This document shows, in pieces, positions 58,401-64,000 of a stretch of 64,000 nt of DNA. This stretch comes from Ascidia mentula. Lineage: Eukaryota > Chordata > Ascidiacea > Phlebobranchia > Ascidiidae. The notes under the pieces are model-generated. The model had not been told where the DNA came from, searched no databases, and saw nothing but the letters and a program-made list of their open reading frames with translations. The stretch covers positions 12,591,001-12,655,000 of the forward strand of contig OX387205.1 of assembly GCA_947561715.1 (NCBI GenBank), given 5' to 3'. The translations under genes and the position numbers were made by a program. Position 1 is the first letter of the stretch; every line of letters starts with the position of its first letter.

Positions 58401-61049
58401 GTCACAACATGTGGGAGCCCCGGTCGACTCGATCTGCAACGTAAAAATCGAAAAATACTTCTCATTGGCTGACGCCGATCACGTGCCACTTGATCTATCC
58501 AATAAGGAGAAGCCGGCTGTTGATGAATTTGTGCTTGATCTTTCTGGTGCAAACACTCTGAAAGGGGCGAAAGTGGAACAGACAAACCCAGGTACGTTTT
58601 GTGCTTGTTTGATTTCGACACACGTTTTTGCAAACATAGCTGAAGAAGCACTGTAGTTTGATAATGGACATATGACTGCAGCACTGGTCATAAACTTTGT
58701 ATGTTTCTTTTCCATCATTAACTGTACTATTCGTATTATTCTTGTTAATCAGATAACTCTCGGGACGTAAAGAAAACTGACCAAAGCTTGATTCCAACAT
58801 CTCAAACCACGACCACTCATTCTATCACCACGTCAACAGACAAAGGTTGGTTTTAAAAGTAACTGTCTTTTTACCCCGTGGTAACATACCGGAAATCTTT
58901 CCTTTATTTGATGAAGTTCAATTTATGATAATAAATGCAGACATGTTCTGGTAAACTGATCAATGAAAGTAAATTGTCCACAACCTAGTTTTGTACGGTA
59001 AGCATGGTTCAATTGCTCTTAGCGCCAACTACACGTCCTTTGTTAACCACAATGCTGTTGATTTCTTGCATCTGAGACAACCGTTGTTTCACAACAACGT
59101 GCAAAATCATATTTTTGAAACGACGTGTAATATGTTCAGGCCCGAGTAATACCCCAAACAAAGAGGAAAATCTTGGAAACATTGAACTCTACGAGTTGGT
59201 CCGAAAACGAACGCAGGACGAACAGGAGAAGAGTGCTAAGAAGAAGCAAGAAAACATTCCGAAGGCAAATGGGGATCATCTCGAAAAAACATCCTCGCCA
59301 AAGACCACGTCCGCATCGCCAGCAGTAAAGAAAAACGATACGCCGAAATTGAAACCACAATCGGTGCAATCGGCGGTAATCGACGTCGATGCACTGGACG
59401 ATAATCTTCCCAACCTCACACCTCGTCATCGACCGCCTAGAAATGACGTCAAAGTGCCCCCCAAGCCTGTGCCTATATCTGTACCTGTACCACGTACAAC
59501 ACTTAACAGTCACCCAAGGGTCCCGCATATAAAACACAACGTTAGAGCACAGAGAAGCGTAAGTCCTGGCGCCACTTCATCACTGGCTGCACTGAACAAT
59601 CTCATGACTTCGAATCGCACGAGAAGCGTGGACGAGTCGCCTTCTCTCAGATTCAACCGATTTCTGGACAACAAACCTCATAGCGCACCTCCCAATGTAA
59701 CTCCAATAATTCGTATGCCCAACCAAAGGATCGCGATGCCTCTCACTGCGCCGCCATCGAGAGCTGCTTCGGTGGAGCTACACCGACCAAACAATGGTCA
59801 AATTCCGGTCGCAGGCCAGAAAGCCACCATGAACCAACCCAAGATGCAACCGTTTGTCAATGTTCACAGGAGGCATGGACTCTTGCCCAGTGAACACAGC
59901 CTACTGAGTCCAAAGTCTATGACAATGGGCGCTGTGGTTGCGGCGTCATCTCATCAGCCGTTCGTGGTTGCCAGCAAGCCGAATGAGGAACAATTTCGCG
60001 TTCCCGTGAAACCTACACCGATACATTATAAGCGTATTCAACCGTACCCACAAATGCAACCTCAGCACCAGCAACAGGGTTTTCCACGTCCATCGGTTGG
60101 TAAAGGTTTGCCACCTCCTCCAGCCATGGCGCAGCAGCGACCTCTAATGTCAAGGTCGAACGTTGTGCGCGCACCACCTGGTGGCGTAGCAATTAACAGC
60201 ACGCCGATCCGTTCGTCGCATATTCACTCCATGCCAGGCGCCCAACACCCCCCGAACTTGTCGTCCAATGCGCCCTTTTTCAAAATGACGCCAGAGGCTG
60301 CGCAAAAATTTTCTGCGCATCTTAAAGTTCAACAGAAAGAGCTGGAAGATAAGATTAACAGCCTCAAAGAGTTGGAAAGGAAGATTCAACCAGCTACCAG
60401 TTACCATCACCCACTTCACCAAATCACGCCCCCCCATCGACATATCACCTACCAGAAAAATCTCATGCATCACCCCCAACAGGATTTGGCCCAAATGAGG
60501 GCCATGGTTCCAACCCCGTACCAGCATAATGGCCCAATACAGCATTCCAACGGCTACCCATCTACAATGGCATCGATGGGTTTGGAGAAACTGCGTTCAG
60601 TGAATGGTAGTTGTCACCTTTCTTCCCCGCCCAATTTTGCCGCAGAGGAAAAGTGCGCGGTTTGCATGAAACGGGCCTACTTCGTTTGCTCCGGTTGTCG
60701 TTCCTTGTGGTACTGCAGCAAAACGTGCCAGGTGAGCAATATTGGATTAGACGCATTGTTTATTTTGGAAAACTTTTCCTACTTTTAGTAGACGTTGGTG
60801 TAATTTGATTTGTTCCTGGGACCGTCATTCACACTTGATCATTTGCACTATTACGAATTATTTTTTTCTACTCGTGGTTAGAAACACAAAACACGGTGCT
60901 TTGAATGTTTAACAACCGTGATACAACTTTTTTCAACTGAATCCATGCGTTACAATGCCCATAGTCGTTCTAAGATACATCTTTAAACAGTTCTATTTTG
61001 TTTGTTGCAGTTCCAAGATTGGTCGAAGCATTGCAACAGTTGTCATTGA
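55483..61049 (+). CDS. PLDLS-motif and MYND zinc-finger protein
   Basis: Probably a nuclear co-repressor-type protein; orthology not recognised. Exons: 55483 (or 55514)-55716, 57533-57785, 58220-58591, 58753-58845, 59140-60731, 61011-61049; with the ATG at 55483 the frame totals 2583 bases, 860 residues, and all phases agree. Parts: N-terminal EARKHARMKQLASKNFMACH; Ser/Pro-rich stretches with SP/TP sites; a basic PKRRKTQE nuclear-localisation-like patch; HVPLDLSNKEK, a PxDLS motif of the type that binds CtBP; VLDLSG; charged IELYELVRKRTQDEQEK; long Pro/His/Met-rich exon; coiled coil (LKVQQKELEDKINSLKELER); MYND finger at the very end. An in-frame stop just upstream means either ATG 55483 or the acceptor before 55514 starts this exon. 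With the acceptor, it could continue the gene ending at 47204. Confidence 0.75.
55717..57532 (+). other. First intron of the MYND gene
   Basis: 1.8 kb, AT-rich, with GTAAGT donor and TCTTTACAG acceptor. Short open frames on both strands look like chance. No repeat or RNA gene recognised. Confidence 0.5.
58486..58500 (+). other. PLDLS, CtBP-binding-type motif
   Basis: Encodes PLDLS within HVPLDLSNKEK. PxDLS is the established docking motif for the CtBP co-repressor. A weaker VLDLS follows about 16 residues later. In a protein ending in a MYND finger (also often a co-repressor contact) the motif fits a role in gene silencing; this is inference. Confidence 0.55.
60654..61049 (+). other. C-terminal MYND zinc finger
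   Basis: Encoded by the end of exon 59140-60731 and the 39-base last exon. Ligand order: CAVC, then CSGC, WYCSKTC and, after the splice, FQDWSKHCNSCH and stop. This is the CxxC-CxxC-YCxxxC-HxxxC pattern of MYND domains. The last Cys is one residue before the end, as in proteins where MYND closes the chain. All ligands are present. Confidence 0.88.
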
Positions 61050-64000
61050 TAAGAGGAACCCGGGATTCGAAAACCTCTACATTGAATTTGATTTTACACC
61101 ATTGTGCCCATTTGCCGCTAACTTATCATTGACTGTTTCTTGTGATTACTGTCGCAGATTCTATTTTTATACCGAACTGTTCGGCTTTGCTATTTTATTT
61201 GTCTTTGTGACTTTCACCAAGGCTTGAATCTTTGTGCCCGAAGTCTTTGGGTCCAAAAGCAAGGGTTTAATTGTTAATTGTTATTTTGAAAAAGTTTAAA
61301 ACTTAAATGCTTTTTCCTATGCAAATTTACTGTTAACTCCTGCTGCTTTCAACATATCGTTGTACTTATTTCTTTAAGTAATCAGCATATCGCTAAACTA
61401 GGTTTAATCAGCATAGTCGAAATGGCAATTACTCTGACATTAGTTTGGGAACGCTTATATTGGATAATATATAATGTTACACCACCTTGAGTTTTGTTTT
61501 TCGATGTGTTTTTTCGGGGTAAAATGCACCATAGCAATAAGCTCGCAACAAATGCTTATTATGCCAAAAGTTCCACGTATTCTGAAAGGTGCAATGTTAT
61601 TCCTGTGCGTCAACTGTTCCGAAAATCTATTACTGTCTCGTTAACACTTCCCCACAATTTTACCCAGCTTATTCCCATTTCTTCACCCAAGTGCTCTGTG
61701 TTTTTTGCATCGTATTTTGTGAGAAAACAAAAACATCTTTCGGTGTCGCACAATCCACGCGTGGGCGCTACGGCGCTGTCAGACTTGTTTTTATTTGTTG
61801 GAGAGACCCTGATCGGAATTCTTGACCAAGATATCGCAGTCAAATCCCGGTGTTGTAAAAAAGAGACTCGCTGTCGTTCGGCACCTTCTATCAGGATACT
61901 TGCCTTTTTGACTTGTAGTAAAACTATAGCCCGACTACACACCCACAAATGGCTTTCCTGTTTTAACATTGATTCCTGCTAAACAACTGCAAGAAGTTGG
62001 CATCACACATAGAGACGTAACATGTGCATTTTGCATGTCGAAAATTAAAGTAGCTACAGCCGATTTCCAATGTTGAAGGGAGAACTTAAATCGAAAAGTT
62101 ACATTTTGGCGTTGGTTTGTTGTCCTACAAAAAAGTGCCCAATGCCTTACCTAAAGTTGTTACATACAAGAATTCGCTTGGCAAACCCATATTTATTTAC
62201 AGAACGGAGCTGTTTTTTTCGCATAACATGACGTCATAATTGTCGGTCGTTGTTGCGTAGCAACTCGTGTGTTAAATCTTTCTTGCTTAATACCGTACAT
62301 ATTGTCGGACCAAGACGGAGCCCGTTCCCAACAAGTATTGATTTCTTTAATTGCGAATATAGCAGTGCGTGCGCCAAAAGCGTGTAAATATTTGAAAGGT
62401 CGAAAAATCGATACGTGAAAAACGTACGGATTCGGATTTATTGGTCCCAATATAACACAAGCTGTTCCAAAATATACCCCACAATGATGTGGGAATTGAT
62501 TGCGAGATATGTATTTTAGTGAATAGTGTTCTTTTTTTTGTATTATTAGATGTGCTGGCAAGTTAAGCAACCCATGAATTCTACAACGACCAAGAGGAAG
62601 TATTTCGGCAGTAAGTATGGAAAACACAACCAACGTGGGGAAAATCCACCTTGCCTTAATCGACGTTATCGTCAGAAACTGAAACCAAAGAAGCGCAAAG
62701 CAATTCTGATGCGAAATTCACGCTCATTTACAGTACAGAAGTGTTTTATGCTATCAAAGGGAAACGTTTTAAATAACGCTTCGACTTGTCAGGAATTTGT
62801 GGCTTTCAACCAGCGTGGCTGCAATGCTAAGGTTGCGACGTCAGCGAACCTATTGATTTACACACTACTTTCTCTAGCTAGCTATAAGACGAAAAAACTA
62901 TTGGTTGCATACGTTTATACAGTGTGAAAGATGACTTGCGGGGGAGGTATGACTCGTTTTGTGCCAGTTGTTGTCATAGTCGGTATGATAAACAGACTAA
63001 GCAAACCGCAGTCACGCAGCAAGGGTCTGTTACGGTCTGGCACCGAGCACGAGTAAACATCGCTTGATAACAAAACACCGGCTAAATAAAGAGGATTTGA
63101 CAGTTACAAAAGAAATAGCGGGCTGTTTAGACTTGGGCTTTTGTATGTACCAAGGTACAAGTTTGTGATGCGTATCTTCACTTGCTGTTGAATTCAGTAC
63201 CGGGGGTGTGCGCGCTTGTATCACTGTGTATATAGGGAAAGAAAGGAATATAGCAGTATTTAAAGGAAGTGCACAATGTCCTAGATGGCCTTAGGGGTTG
63301 GTGTTTTATCGAAGGTACTTGGCGCCAATAAGGTCATTAAGAATGGGTGGCCTCGTTGAGTTGAGGTGAATAAAAGTTGCCGGCCGGAGCCTTTGAATGC
63401 GATTGATTGGTCTTTTATGCGCAAACCGGACGCCTGATGAATCGCTCACAGAGTTGTTTACGTGAAACCGATCCCGTACACTAGCACTGGGATATTTCAG
63501 TAGTATAGCGTCTCCAAGTTAAGTTGTAGTGTAGAGCATACAGTCTATAAATGATCTGAACAGAACAGCAATAACTTACGTTTGAGTTTAAAGCACTGGT
63601 TGTAAAAGTCTGAAGTTGCGTGCTTGATTGGTGACTGTGGTAGTGGCCTAGTGAGTTTTCATAAGTCAATAAATGGCTCGATCAACATTGCGTTTTTTCG
63701 CACCTAACGTGATGTTAAACGACAAATAGACACCTGCTACCTCAAAAGTAATGAGGCATATTTTGGCCTTTAGCCACACCAAGATAGTCGCGCTGTTGAC
63801 GCAGTTAGTAAATGTAGACATTATGGAAAAATTGTATTCAAAGCGTAAAGTCTCACACCGCACGAGTAGAAGTTGTGTGGCATCAGCAATAGGTTGACGG
63901 GGGATGTTTGATAAGACTGCGGGCACGAAGCAACATGTAGGAAGTTACATCACGACTTGTTGCTGTGATCATAATCTGTTGCTTCTTAGAAAAAATTGGC
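61050..64000. other. 3' flank of the MYND gene, no further gene seen
   Basis: Presumably 3' UTR then intergenic DNA. Open frames of 120-160 codons at 61494-61982 (both strands), 62193-62633 (minus) and 62550-62927 (plus) have no recognisable domains, and the last overlaps a SINE fragment. Possible poly(A) signals: ATTAAA near 62044 and AATAAA near 63368. Confidence 0.45.
62777..62830 (+). repeat. SINE body fragment
   Basis: CGCTTCGACTTGTCAGGA is identical to the body of the SINE at 48187-48321, followed by GTGGCT and GGCTGCAATGC, which match the fragment at 12706. The rest is lost. Confidence 0.6.

Noticed and set aside
61494-62927. Open frames of 120-160 codons after the MYND gene
   Set aside because: They overlap on both strands, have no recognisable domain, and one contains a SINE fragment.

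Overview
The window reads as nuclear DNA of an invertebrate chordate, most likely an ascidian of the Ciona type (an inference). Its genes are close to vertebrate families (MAP3K1; a macro-domain PARP of the PARP9/14/15 group) but have many short exons and short AT-rich introns. Repeats are few: tRNA-derived SINE pieces, one foldback element and decayed hammerhead-ribozyme motifs. There are no prokaryotic operons, CRISPR arrays, rRNA genes or convincing free-standing tRNA genes.

Layout. (1) 1328-23083, + strand: a complete MAP3K1/MEKK1 orthologue. I could place 29 coding exons whose splice phases all agree, giving about 2047 residues: SWIM zinc finger, RING finger, helical/TOG-like region, long Ser/Pro-rich linker and C-terminal kinase domain. 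Intron 5 is about 6.6 kb. (2) 25808-35199, - strand, convergent with MAP3K1: a PARP14-like gene of 25 exons and about 1447 residues, with RRM, two macro domains and a C-terminal PARP domain whose second catalytic-triad residue is Thr instead of Tyr. (3) 35358-36028, - strand: a two-exon, 76-codon gene whose stop lies only 158 bases before the PARP start codon, so the two may share a transcript. (4) 37173 to about 47.2 kb, + strand: a gene of unknown function with a promoter (CCAAT and TATA-like boxes), a 7.1 kb first intron and acidic, Ser-rich exons. (5) 55483-61049, + strand: a gene for a Ser/Pro-rich protein with a PLDLS (CtBP-binding type) motif, a coiled coil and a C-terminal MYND zinc finger. 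Splice phases would also let genes 4 and 5 be one gene.

Between genes 4 and 5 lies a repeat cluster (48.0-48.5 kb): two head-to-head SINE copies followed by a perfect-armed foldback element. Four hammerhead-like relics (6.2, 9.35, 16.7 and 25.1 kb) share one core. MAP3K1 (stress signalling through JNK/p38, with ubiquitin-ligase activity) and macro-PARPs (ADP-ribose signalling, often immune) are both stress or immune factors in other animals; nothing in the sequence shows that they work together here.

Exon coordinates were worked out by hand from splice consensus and phase and may be off by a base or so.
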